Assembly: GCA_902469965.1 (NCBI GenBank)
Contig: CABREP010000053.1
Span: 1 to 15,958, forward strand
From: Egerieimonas sp900552095
GTDB taxonomy: Bacteria > Bacillota > Clostridia > Lachnospirales > Lachnospiraceae
Direction: 5' to 3'
Length of the DNA: 15,958 nt
The notes beneath the pieces are model-generated. The model had not been told where the DNA came from. It saw only the letters and a list, made by a program, of their open reading frames with translations, and did not search any database. This document shows, piece after piece, positions 5,958 through 12,622 of this stretch (its first letter is position 1; the number at the start of each line of letters is the position of its first letter). A program made the position numbers and the translations under genes.

Positions 5958-6911
5958 TCAGGAGACGGGGCGAAACCAGTAGCCGAAGGTTTTTCCGGGA
6001 GTTTCCTGTCTGGCAGCGGGCTGAAAGCAGGGGAATCCGAAGGAACCGGCGGCAAATTGTTCCTGGCGGTCGTAGAATCCGGGAACTCCCAGGATGTAAC
6101 AGAGACCGTCCCGGCCTGATAATTTTCCCATCAGGAGATGGCGGTGGGTATAATAGCCGTGGAGAAGGAAGCGGTTACTGCCCATCAGCCAGCCCTCTTT
6201 TCGCAGACGGGGCAGATCTTTAAGATCCAGCTGGACGCAGTCGCAGATGGTATCGTCGGAAAAAGGTGAAATAGAAGGGAAATTCTGCTGCACCTGTATC
6301 CAGCGGGGATCTGCTGCGGCGGAAGGCAAACAGGCAGGTGAGGAGAGAGCTTCCACTTCTTCCGGAGCGGGGGTCTCTTCTTCCTGAATGCTGTTTTCTG
6401 GAGCGGGGGTCTCTTCTTCCTGAACACTACTTTCCGGAGAGACGGGAGATTCGGTATCTTCAGGCGGAGTGTTTTGCGGCTCTTTTTCCGGGGAGGGTGT
6501 CTGCGGCGGAGCCGGATTGGAAAAGAGGCGGAAGGATTCGGGGTGTATGGGGTGGTCATCCCAGGCAGTTCCGAAAAAAAGATCCTTTTCAGAACGGATC
6601 ACAAGACCATTTAGCTGGTCGAAAGAAAAGGGAAAACCGCCGATTTTCAGAGGATCGGTCACAAGACGGGTCAGAAAGATACCGTTTCCGGTTCTGGCCT
6701 GGTGAAGGGGAAGGGCGGTCAGGCTGTCTCCTTCGCGGACGAAACCGCAGACTGAGAGGGGAATGCCGGAGGGCAGGGAGGGGATTTTCATATGAATCTC
6801 CAGAGCGCAGACTCCGTTTCTTACTTCTGCCCGGACAAAACCACGGTTTTGTCCGCGGACATTCTGGCGATATTCATAAAGATAAGAGATGAAACGTCGG
6901 TAATCAGACAT
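5958..6911 (-). CDS. Uncharacterised two-domain protein with Pro/Glu repeat linker (DUF6128-like?)
   Basis: A 317-residue soluble protein with no signal peptide or membrane segment. I do not recognise a function. The C-terminal half resembles the Lachnospiraceae family I recall as DUF6128, an identification from memory. The N-terminal domain (about 1-130) begins YRRFISYLYEYRQ and is rich in beta-type segments. A Pro/Glu/Ser linker (about 131-200) contains two tandem 12-residue copies of the SIQEEETPAPEN type (about 161-184). The C-terminal domain (about 201-317) carries DPRWIQVQQNFP, LHGYYTHRHLLMG, YILGVPGFY, FGFPCF and a terminal GYWFRP. The ATG at 6911 has AAAGGA 9 bases upstream. It is divergent from tadA and convergent with nrdG, so it is probably transcribed alone. 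Confidence 0.75.
   Translation of the reverse strand: MSDYRRFISYLYEYRQNVRGQNRGFVRAEVRNGVCALEIHMKIPSLPSGIPLSVCGFVREGDSLTALPLHQARTGNGIFLTRLVTDPLKIGGFPFSFDQLNGLVIRSEKDLFFGTAWDDHPIHPESFRLFSNPAPPQTPSPEKEPQNTPPEDTESPVSPESSVQEEETPAPENSIQEEETPAPEEVEALSSPACLPSAAADPRWIQVQQNFPSISPFSDDTICDCVQLDLKDLPRLRKEGWLMGSNRFLLHGYYTHRHLLMGKLSGRDGLCYILGVPGFYDRQEQFAAGSFGFPCFQPAARQETPGKTFGYWFRPVS
6364..6435. repeat. Tandem 36-bp repeat, two copies, inside the linker coding region
   Basis: Copy one (6364-6399) and copy two (6400-6435) both begin GGAGCGGGGGTCTCTTCTTC and differ mainly in the last third. The 36-base period keeps the frame and encodes the 12-residue linker repeat, so copy number could vary between strains without a frameshift. 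Confidence 0.85.
6832..6855. repeat. Perfect inverted repeat within the 5' part of the uncharacterised gene
   Basis: CGGACAAAACC (6832-6842) is the exact complement of GGTTTTGTCCG (6845-6855), separated by 2 bases. A second palindrome, GTCCGCGGAC (6851-6860), overlaps it. In mRNA from the minus strand it would form a hairpin of about 10 bp some 57-80 bases into the coding region. Confidence 0.7.
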
Positions 6912-6996
6912 AGAAAACGATCCTTTCAGAGCGTCACAGGATTTACACTACCCTATGCGGAAAAAAAGCAGAATATCACGGAACAGGGGATTTTTT

Positions 6997-7491
6997 ATGG
7001 AACATGAAAAGTATATGAGAGAAGCCATCAGGCAGGCAAAAAAGGCAGAAGCGCTGGGGGAGGTTCCCATCGGCTGTGTGATTGTCTGCGGGGATAAAAT
7101 CATTGCCCGGGGTTATAACAGGAGGAACACGGATAAGAATACGCTGTCCCACGCCGAACTGAATGCGATCCGCAGGGCCAGTAAAAAACTGGGCGACTGG
7201 AGGCTGGAAGGGTGCACTCTTTATGTGACGCTGGAACCGTGTCAGATGTGCGCCGGAGCGATCGTGCAGGCCCGGGTGGATCGGGTGGTGATCGGAAGTA
7301 TGAATCCCAAGGCGGGCTGCGCCGGATCAATTCTGAACCTTCTTCAGATCCAGCAGTTTAATCATCAGGTGGAGATTGTGCGGGGAGTGCTGGAGGAAGA
7401 GTGCAGTTCTATGCTTTCCGGCTTTTTCCGGGAACTGCGGGAGCAGAAAAAGAAGAAAAAACTGGAAAACTCTCAGGGGAAAACCAGTTGA
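6997..7491 (+). CDS. tadA: tRNA-specific adenosine deaminase
   Basis: A 164-residue zinc enzyme that converts the wobble adenosine A34 of tRNA-Arg(ACG) to inosine. The deaminase motifs are complete: HAE with zinc ligand His52 and proton-shuttling Glu54 in SHAELNAI, and PCQMC with zinc ligands Cys82 and Cys85. The family signatures GEVPIG and NPKAG are present. The start at 6997 has AGGGGA (6985-6990) 6 bases upstream. An in-frame ATG at 6955 would add 14 unrelated residues and was not used. The C-terminus is a lysine run. The stop codon TGA lies inside the -35 box of the following tRNA-Ser promoter. A tadA/tRNA-Ser/SRP RNA neighbourhood is known in other Firmicutes, for example Bacillus subtilis. 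Confidence 0.96.
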   Translation: MEHEKYMREAIRQAKKAEALGEVPIGCVIVCGDKIIARGYNRRNTDKNTLSHAELNAIRRASKKLGDWRLEGCTLYVTLEPCQMCAGAIVQARVDRVVIGSMNPKAGCAGSILNLLQIQQFNHQVEIVRGVLEEECSSMLSGFFRELREQKKKKKLENSQGKTS

Positions 7492-7516
7492 CGGGAGCCA
7501 CAAGAGGCATTATAAT
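7488..7516 (+). promoter_or_regulatory. Sigma-A promoter of tRNA-Ser
   Basis: TTGACG (7488-7493), a 17-base spacer and a consensus TATAAT (7511-7516). The TGA within TTGACG is the tadA stop codon (7489-7491). Predicted start near 7523, a few bases before the mature tRNA. Confidence 0.92.
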
Positions 7517-7527
7517 GCTAATGGTAA

Positions 7528-7615
7528 GGAGATGTACCCAAGCGGCTGAAGGGACCGCACTCGAAATGCGGCAGGCCGGGTGACCGGTGCGAGGGTTCAA
7601 ATCCCTCCATCTCCG
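7528..7615 (+). tRNA. tRNA-Ser (anticodon CGA)
   Basis: An 88-base class II tRNA. The acceptor is GGAGATG (7528-7534) with CATCTCC (7608-7614) and discriminator G. The anticodon stem is CCGCA/TGCGG around the loop CTCGAAA, giving CGA at 7562-7564. A long variable arm, as in serine tRNAs, precedes the T arm GAGGG-TTCAAAT-CCCTC. CCA is not encoded. No hairpin with a T-run follows it. Confidence 0.97.
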
Positions 7616-7777
7616 TTTAAAAGGCAGCACAAAGAGGTAAGGTGACGCGAAGCAGGTGAAATTTTGAGTAAGTTTCCGGGAGCGGCTTTGGAACTGCGGT
7701 TCAGAGCGCTGGAAGGCCGGATTCTCAAATTTGTACCTGTTTTCTTTTTGCGCGTCAGACACAGAGGGAGGAAGTTA

Positions 7778-9118
7778 ATGATGGAAGACAAGTTAATGAC
7801 GGAAGGGAGTATCTGGAAAAAAATCCTGTTCTTTTCCATTCCGCTGATTCTGGGCAATCTGCTGCAGCAGATGTATAATACGGTAGATTCCATTATCGTG
7901 GGAAATTATGTGGGCAGCAACGCGCTGGCGGCGGTGGGGTCCAGCACTTCTCTGATCGGTCTTCTCATCGCGTTCAGCCAGGGGGCTTCTGTGGGAGCTG
8001 GGGTCATTGTTGCCCAGCATCTGGGAGCCGGGAAGAAAAAAGAGGTACAGACTGCGGTTCACACGGCTCTTGCGGTAGCGGTACTGCTGGGGCTGATCTT
8101 AAGCGGAGCCGGACTTCTGTTCAGTCCGCAGGTGCTGACCTGGATGGGAACTCCCGAGGCGGTGATGAAAGAGTCTGTTGTTTATTTGCGGATTTATTCC
8201 GGAGGACTGATCTTCAGCATTATTTACAATATGGCTGCGGGAGTGATGAATGCGGCGGGCAATTCCAGACGGCCTCTGCTGTATCTGGGAATTGCATCTG
8301 TGACAAATATCATCCTGGATCTGGTGCTGATCCGGGGACTGAATATGGGGGTAGCAGGAGCTGCTGTGGCCACGGATATCAGTCAGCTGCTTTCCTGTGT
8401 GCTGGCTCTTATTTATCTGATCCGGGTAAATGCCAGTTACCGGGTGCGTCTGCGGGAAATCCGCATTGAGAAGCGCATGGCTTCCTCTATTATAAAGGTA
8501 GGACTTCCCACGGGGATCCAGAACATGGTGATCTCCTTCTCCAATGTGCTGGTGCAGGCCAGTGTCAACAGTTTTGGCGCGATGGCCATGGCGGGATTCG
8601 GAGCTTACCTGAAGGTGGATGGGTTTAATATTCTTCCGGTTATGAGTTTCAGCATGGCGGTGACAACCTTTGTGGGGCAGAATTATGGAGCAGGGAAAAC
8701 GGACCGGGTCAGGAAGGGAATGTGGGTCACGGTGGGGATGAGTGTAATCTATACGGCGCTCACAGGCGTCCTTCTTCTGGCTTTTGCACATCCGGTAATT
8801 GGTCTTTTTTCAAAGGATCCCGAGGTGATCGCCTATGGCGTGCAGGCTATGAAATATTTCTGCCCGTTCTATTTTCTGCTGGGTATTCTGCATTCTCTGG
8901 CAGGTGCAGTCCGGGGGACGGGAAAGACGGTTCCGCCCATGGTGATCCTTCTGGCAGCTTTATGTGTATTCCGCGTTTTCTGGGTACAGCTGATTGTCCC
9001 CAGATTTGATACGATCGACGGGGTATACCTGCTCTATCCGGTGTCCTGGGCGCTGGGGCTGCTTATGATGGCTGTTTACACCTGGAAGGGAAATTGGCTG
9101 CCCGGTCTGAAAAAATGA
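7778..9118 (+). CDS. MATE family multidrug/metabolite efflux transporter
   Basis: Inner-membrane exporter of 446 residues, the usual MATE size, with about twelve hydrophobic segments in two homologous halves. Family-like stretches: GSIWKKILFFSIPLILGNLL at the start, YNTVDSIIVGNYVG in the first segment region, SQGASVGAGVIVAQ, and in the second half VGLPTGIQNM and FVGQNYGAGK. It should exchange Na+ or H+ for cationic drugs or metabolites. The substrate cannot be read from the sequence. The start at 7778 was chosen because AGGGAGG (7765-7771) lies 6 bases upstream; ATG at 7781 is an adjacent alternative. The open frame reaches further back to 7664, but those residues are not family-like. It is probably transcribed at least partly by read-through from tRNA-Ser. 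Confidence 0.92.
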   Translation: MMEDKLMTEGSIWKKILFFSIPLILGNLLQQMYNTVDSIIVGNYVGSNALAAVGSSTSLIGLLIAFSQGASVGAGVIVAQHLGAGKKKEVQTAVHTALAVAVLLGLILSGAGLLFSPQVLTWMGTPEAVMKESVVYLRIYSGGLIFSIIYNMAAGVMNAAGNSRRPLLYLGIASVTNIILDLVLIRGLNMGVAGAAVATDISQLLSCVLALIYLIRVNASYRVRLREIRIEKRMASSIIKVGLPTGIQNMVISFSNVLVQASVNSFGAMAMAGFGAYLKVDGFNILPVMSFSMAVTTFVGQNYGAGKTDRVRKGMWVTVGMSVIYTALTGVLLLAFAHPVIGLFSKDPEVIAYGVQAMKYFCPFYFLLGILHSLAGAVRGTGKTVPPMVILLAALCVFRVFWVQLIVPRFDTIDGVYLLYPVSWALGLLMMAVYTWKGNWLPGLKK

Positions 9119-9134
9119 CAAACGATCATATAAT
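9107..9134 (+). promoter_or_regulatory. Candidate promoter of the transketolase operon
   Basis: CTGAAA (9107-9112, 4 of 6 matches), a 16-base spacer and a consensus TATAAT (9129-9134). A second candidate, TTGCGG (9139-9144) with TATAAA (9160-9165), has only a 15-base spacer. The 118-base gap before the gene holds no obvious riboswitch or terminator. Confidence 0.5.
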
Positions 9135-9236
9135 AACCTTGCGGAAAAAGGGTAAATGTTATAAACTATAGCAAGGGAAGAGTGTTCTGGCGGGGACATT
9201 TTTCACTAAGGAATAAAGAGAAAAGGTGGTAAGACG

Positions 9237-10073
9237 ATGAACAAGTTAGAACTTCAGAAGATGGCAAATGAAGTCCGCAAAGATGTTATTGTGGCGACTC
9301 ATGCAGCCAAATCCGGTCATCCGGGCGGATCTCTTTCAGCAGCAGATATTTTTACTTATCTGTATTTTGCGGAGATGAACGTAGATCCGAAGGATCCGAA
9401 GAATCCGGATCGCGACCGTTTCGTGCTTTCCAAGGGACATACAGCTCCCGGCTATTACTCTGCACTGGCAGAGAGAGGCTTCTTCCCCAAGGAAGAACTG
9501 CTCAGACTGCGTAAAGTAGGATCCTATCTGCAGGGACATCCCGATATGAAACATATCCCGGGCGTGGATATGTCCAGCGGTTCTCTGGGACAGGGAATTT
9601 CCGCAGCGGTAGGTATGGCGCTGTCAGGAAAGATGGATGGAAAAGACTACCGGGTTTATACGCTGCTGGGCGACGGTGAGATTCAGGAAGGCCAGGTGTG
9701 GGAGGCCGCTATGTTTGCCGGTCACCGGAAGCTGGACAATTTGGTTGTAATCGTAGACAACAATAATCTTCAGATCGATGGAAAGATCGGGGACGTCTGC
9801 TCTCCCTATCCGATCGACGAGAAATTTAAAGCATTCAATTTCCATGTGATTAATGTAAATGGACATGATATGGACGAACTGGCTGCAGCATTCAAAGAAG
9901 CCAGAGAGACCAAGGGGATGCCCACCGCGATCGTGGCTAAGACGATTAAGGGCAAGGGAGTGTCCTTTATGGAGGATAACGCTGCATGGCACGGAACCGC
10001 TCCCAATGATGAGCAGTATGAAACTGCAATGAAAGATTTAGAGAAGGCAGGTGACGCATTATGTCAGATGTAA
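9237..10073 (+). CDS. tkt: Transketolase, N-terminal (TPP-binding) subunit
   Basis: The 278-residue first half of a split transketolase, which moves two-carbon units between sugar phosphates in the cytosol. Seen: GHPGG with His28, SKGHTAPG with His68, SSGSLGQG (113-120), and the thiamine diphosphate/magnesium motif starting at GDGEIQEGQ (145-153) and ending near NNN (175-177). Single-chain transketolases are about 660 residues; here the pyrimidine-binding and C-terminal domains are encoded by the next gene, which overlaps this one by 13 bases. The start at 9237 has AAAGGTGG about 7 bases upstream. It links with rpiB at the left end as part of the pentose phosphate pathway. Confidence 0.95.
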   Translation: MNKLELQKMANEVRKDVIVATHAAKSGHPGGSLSAADIFTYLYFAEMNVDPKDPKNPDRDRFVLSKGHTAPGYYSALAERGFFPKEELLRLRKVGSYLQGHPDMKHIPGVDMSSGSLGQGISAAVGMALSGKMDGKDYRVYTLLGDGEIQEGQVWEAAMFAGHRKLDNLVVIVDNNNLQIDGKIGDVCSPYPIDEKFKAFNFHVINVNGHDMDELAAAFKEARETKGMPTAIVAKTIKGKGVSFMEDNAAWHGTAPNDEQYETAMKDLEKAGDALCQM

Positions 10074-10999
10074 AGAAAATTGCAACCAGAGAGAGTTTTG
10101 GAAACGCTCTGGCAGAGCTGGGAAAAGAGCATCCGGAAGTAGTAGTGCTGGACGCGGATCTGGCAGGCGCTACCAAGACGGGCGTATTTAAGAAAGCGTT
10201 TCCGGAGCGTCATATCGACTGTGGTATTGCAGAGTGCAATATGATGGGAATTGCAGCAGGACTGGCTACTACGGGAAAGGTTCCCTTTGCCAGCACCTTT
10301 GCTATGTTTGCGGCGGGACGGGCTTTTGAGCAGGTCCGCAATTCTGTCGGCTATCCGAAGCTGAATGTGAAAATCGGAGCTACCCACGCGGGAATCTCTG
10401 TGGGTGAAGATGGCGCTACCCATCAGTGTAATGAGGATCTGGCTCTGATGAGAACGATTCCCGGCATGGTAGTGATCAACCCGTCTGATGACGTGGAGGC
10501 GAAGGCGGCTGTAAAGGCAGCTTACGAGCACAAGGGACCGGTTTATATGCGTTTTGGCCGTCTGGCTGTTCCGGTGATTAATGATAATCCGGATTACAAA
10601 TTTGAACTGGGCAAGGGCGTTGTGTTAAGAGAGGGAAAAGATCTTACCATCATTGCCACCGGACTTTGTGTGGCAGAGTCCCTGGCAGCGGCTGAGAAGC
10701 TGGCAGCTGACGGCGTGGAGGCGAAAGTGATCAACATCCATACGATCAAACCTCTCGATGAGGAACTGGTCGTAGCAGCGGCAAAAGAAACCGGAAAAGT
10801 TGTGACGGTCGAGGAACATTCCATCATCGGCGGTCTGGGAAGTGCAGTCTGCGATGCTCTGTCCGCACAGGCACCCACTCCGGTTCTGAAGATCGGAGTT
10901 ATGGATACCTTTGGTGAGTCTGGCCCGGCAGCAGAGCTGGTAAAGAAATACGGTCTGGACAGCGAGAGCATTTACAGCAAAGTAAAGGCCTGGATTTAA
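10061..10999 (+). CDS. tkt: Transketolase, C-terminal subunit
   Basis: The 312-residue second half of the split transketolase. It holds the pyrimidine-binding domain, with catalytic Glu58 in the GIAECN motif that activates thiamine diphosphate, STFAMFAAGRAFEQ, the ATHAGISVGEDGATHQ loop, and the C-terminal domain with TVEEHSIIGGLGSAV. The ATG lies inside the end of the N-terminal subunit gene (13-base overlap), which favours coupled, equal synthesis. The related E1 subunits of 2-oxo acid dehydrogenases and DXP synthase share the fold, but the motif set and the partner gene identify transketolase. Confidence 0.95.
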   Translation: MSDVKKIATRESFGNALAELGKEHPEVVVLDADLAGATKTGVFKKAFPERHIDCGIAECNMMGIAAGLATTGKVPFASTFAMFAAGRAFEQVRNSVGYPKLNVKIGATHAGISVGEDGATHQCNEDLALMRTIPGMVVINPSDDVEAKAAVKAAYEHKGPVYMRFGRLAVPVINDNPDYKFELGKGVVLREGKDLTIIATGLCVAESLAAAEKLAADGVEAKVINIHTIKPLDEELVVAAAKETGKVVTVEEHSIIGGLGSAVCDALSAQAPTPVLKIGVMDTFGESGPAAELVKKYGLDSESIYSKVKAWI

Positions 11000-11026
11000 A
11001 AAAGATTTAAGTTAAGATTTATATTG

Positions 11027-11064
11027 AAGACCCCCCGGGGCAGTGCCCTGGGGGTTCTTGTCTT
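11027..11064. terminator. Terminator between convergent transketolase and dlt operons
   Basis: A GC-rich hairpin: the 5' arm (11027-11041, AAGACCCCCCGGGGC) pairs with the 3' arm (11045-11059) around the loop AGT, with one mismatch and one G-T pair. On the plus strand it is followed by a T-rich stretch, TTCTTGTCTT. On the minus strand the tail is less T-rich, so stopping the dlt transcript here is likely but weaker. Confidence 0.7.
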
Positions 11065-11227
11065 AGAACTGTGCGTAAATAAATTTCGGAGCCGTAGAAA
11101 GGTTGGCATTCATCAGATAGAGATACAGGATCACCATCAGAAGATAGAAGGCCAGAACCCAAAGAGCGAAGGCAAGCTTCGGGCGGCTCTTAATTTTGTT
11201 TTGCAAATTGGTAAAGAGCTTTATCAA
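11063..11227 (-). CDS. dltX: DltX-like small membrane protein
   Basis: A 54-residue protein read from a TTG start at 11227. It overlaps the last 38 bases of dltD in another frame. AGAAAGGA lies about 10 bases upstream of the TTG. The layout is a short basic N-terminus (NKIKSRPK), one membrane helix (about 19-38, LAFALWVLAFYLLMVILYLY), and the C-terminal ending KFIYAQF. Known DltX proteins have about 47 residues, one helix and a conserved FIYNEF-type end, which this resembles. DltX is needed for D-alanylation and its C-terminal tail is thought to act at DltB/DltD. In bacilli dltX stands before dltA; here it is the last gene of the operon. A later internal start is possible, but no ATG precedes the helix. 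Confidence 0.72.
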   Translation of the reverse strand: MIKLFTNLQNKIKSRPKLAFALWVLAFYLLMVILYLYLMNANLSTAPKFIYAQF

Positions 11228-12359
11228 CGGTCAGCCATCCTTTCTGTGCCAGATGCACGCTGTCTTCAAAGAAATATTTCGTGTGTTCTTCGCCGGAGAG
11301 ATCGGCTACGACGGTACCGTCGAATTCGGCGGCCAGTTCCCGGATATTCTGATAGTAATTCTGACGGGCTTCCTGGGGGAATTCTGTGAAATCATACCAG
11401 TAACCGTTGACCGGGAGAATGACGATCATAGGGGTGATGGACAGATCCCGGCAGACAGAGAGGAAGATCCTCAGGTCGTCGTACTCCGGGGAATTGCCGT
11501 AGCCTGTGATGGCGTCTGCGTCTGCGCCCTTTTTCTCAGGCATGCGGGGAACGATTTCTTCATAGCTGGCCTCATCCATATAGAACTCATTCTGCTGGTG
11601 GACGTCTCCGTAGGCATTTGCCTCCTGTTCCAGACTTTCCCAGTCCGGTTCGGAGGAGGAGAGCGTTTGGTCTGGCTGATAGGCCAGTCCTGCCAGGTGA
11701 GCCTGGTTTACAATGCCCGCCATATCTTTTTCTGCCAGAAAACGTTCATATACCTGGAAATAGAGGTTCTGGAAGAAGTTAAGATCTTCTCCGGAAGCTC
11801 TTTTGTTGTAGGATTTTACCCGGTCAAGAGCGGCCGGATCGGCCTGCAGCAGAGTTTCGGTCCGCTCCATGATTGCTTCCCGGGTTTCCTGGGAGAGATT
11901 GGGATTTCCCAGCATTCCCAAATAATGTGTCTCAGAGAAGCGGGAGGCAAAAGCCTTATCAACTACGCCGGTTTTGCGGAACCATTGGGGTGACAGAAGG
12001 AGAACCGCTTTTTTATTTTCTATCTCATCACCGATAGAAGCCAGTGTGATCGCATGGCTCAGGGACTGGTAGTAGCCGGCGCCGATCAGCATTGTATTCA
12101 GATCTGTGTCACGGAAAAGCTGATTGGGGTGACAGGGCAGATCTTTTCCATGCTGAAATTCAGAGGAACCGAAGACAACCAGTGAATTTTCATCCAGATT
12201 TGCCCGGATACCGGCCCGGGAGAGAGATTTTACATCTTCAGACCAGGTGGAAAAGGCATTGTTGTTAAAATCCAGATGGCTTTTGTTGTATTGATGATAG
12301 CCGAAGGCGGTTCCGAGGAAGAGGACTCCGGCCATCAGAAAAGCAGCAAGTTTTTTCAC
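11190..12359 (-). CDS. dltD: D-alanyl transfer protein DltD
   Basis: Extracytoplasmic SGNH-like protein of 389 residues, anchored by an N-terminal hydrophobic segment (about 4-20), that takes part in moving D-alanine onto teichoic acid outside the membrane. Seen: the nucleophile region VVFGSSEFQHG (Ser65/Ser66) and the C-terminal DSVH dyad (Asp366, His369), as in DltD. It starts with GTG at 12359, supported by AAGGAG (12368-12373) 8 bases upstream inside the end of dltC. It is fourth in the minus-strand dlt operon and overlaps the DltX-like gene at its 3' end. The length is slightly below the common 400-425 residues. Confidence 0.93.
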   Translation of the reverse strand: MKKLAAFLMAGVLFLGTAFGYHQYNKSHLDFNNNAFSTWSEDVKSLSRAGIRANLDENSLVVFGSSEFQHGKDLPCHPNQLFRDTDLNTMLIGAGYYQSLSHAITLASIGDEIENKKAVLLLSPQWFRKTGVVDKAFASRFSETHYLGMLGNPNLSQETREAIMERTETLLQADPAALDRVKSYNKRASGEDLNFFQNLYFQVYERFLAEKDMAGIVNQAHLAGLAYQPDQTLSSSEPDWESLEQEANAYGDVHQQNEFYMDEASYEEIVPRMPEKKGADADAITGYGNSPEYDDLRIFLSVCRDLSITPMIVILPVNGYWYDFTEFPQEARQNYYQNIRELAAEFDGTVVADLSGEEHTKYFFEDSVHLAQKGWLTVDKALYQFAKQN

Positions 12360-12363
12360 GGTT

Positions 12364-12594
12364 TCAGCTCCTTGAAGCTACGAGAGCCAGAATTTTATTG
12401 GGTGTATTAATGTCGCTGCGCTCTACTTCGGAGGGGGCGATCACGATTCCCAGCTGATCTTCGATGGACACCAGCATCTCTGCAAAACCGAGAGAGTCCA
12501 TCAGATCGGATTCAAAAAGGTCGATGTCCAGGTCTTCACGGACTACGGAGTCCTCACAAATTTCTTCCAGAATTTCCAAAACTGTTTCCTGCAT
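12364..12594 (-). CDS. dltC: D-alanyl carrier protein DltC
   Basis: A 76-residue acyl-carrier-type protein. The phosphopantetheine attachment serine is Ser34 in DLMDSLGF. DltA loads D-alanine on the cofactor and DltB takes it over at the membrane. The start at 12594 was chosen because GGAGG (12603-12607) lies 8 bases upstream and the protein then begins MQETVLEILEEI, as in DltC proteins. The in-frame ATG at 12609 overlaps that ribosome site and would add five residues, so it is rejected. It is third in the operon, tightly spaced with dltB (28 bases) and dltD (4 bases). Confidence 0.95.
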   Translation of the reverse strand: MQETVLEILEEICEDSVVREDLDIDLFESDLMDSLGFAEMLVSIEDQLGIVIAPSEVERSDINTPNKILALVASRS

Positions 12595-12622
12595 AATAAT
12601 TACCTCCATAATATGTTAGATT

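Noticed and set aside
7528..7615. tRNA-Ser as an integration site for a mobile element
   Set aside because: No integrase and no repeat of the tRNA 3' end were found downstream in the window. The following genes are ordinary chromosomal ones.
7409..7762. Minus-strand open frame across tRNA-Ser containing RWRDLNPRTG
   Set aside because: RDLNPR-type peptides are the well-known false product of translating the antisense strand of serine/leucine tRNA genes.
7616..7777. Possible riboswitch before the MATE gene
   Set aside because: MATE genes can carry riboswitches, but I could not find the conserved cores of guanidine, preQ1 or yybP-ykoY types, nor a terminator hairpin.
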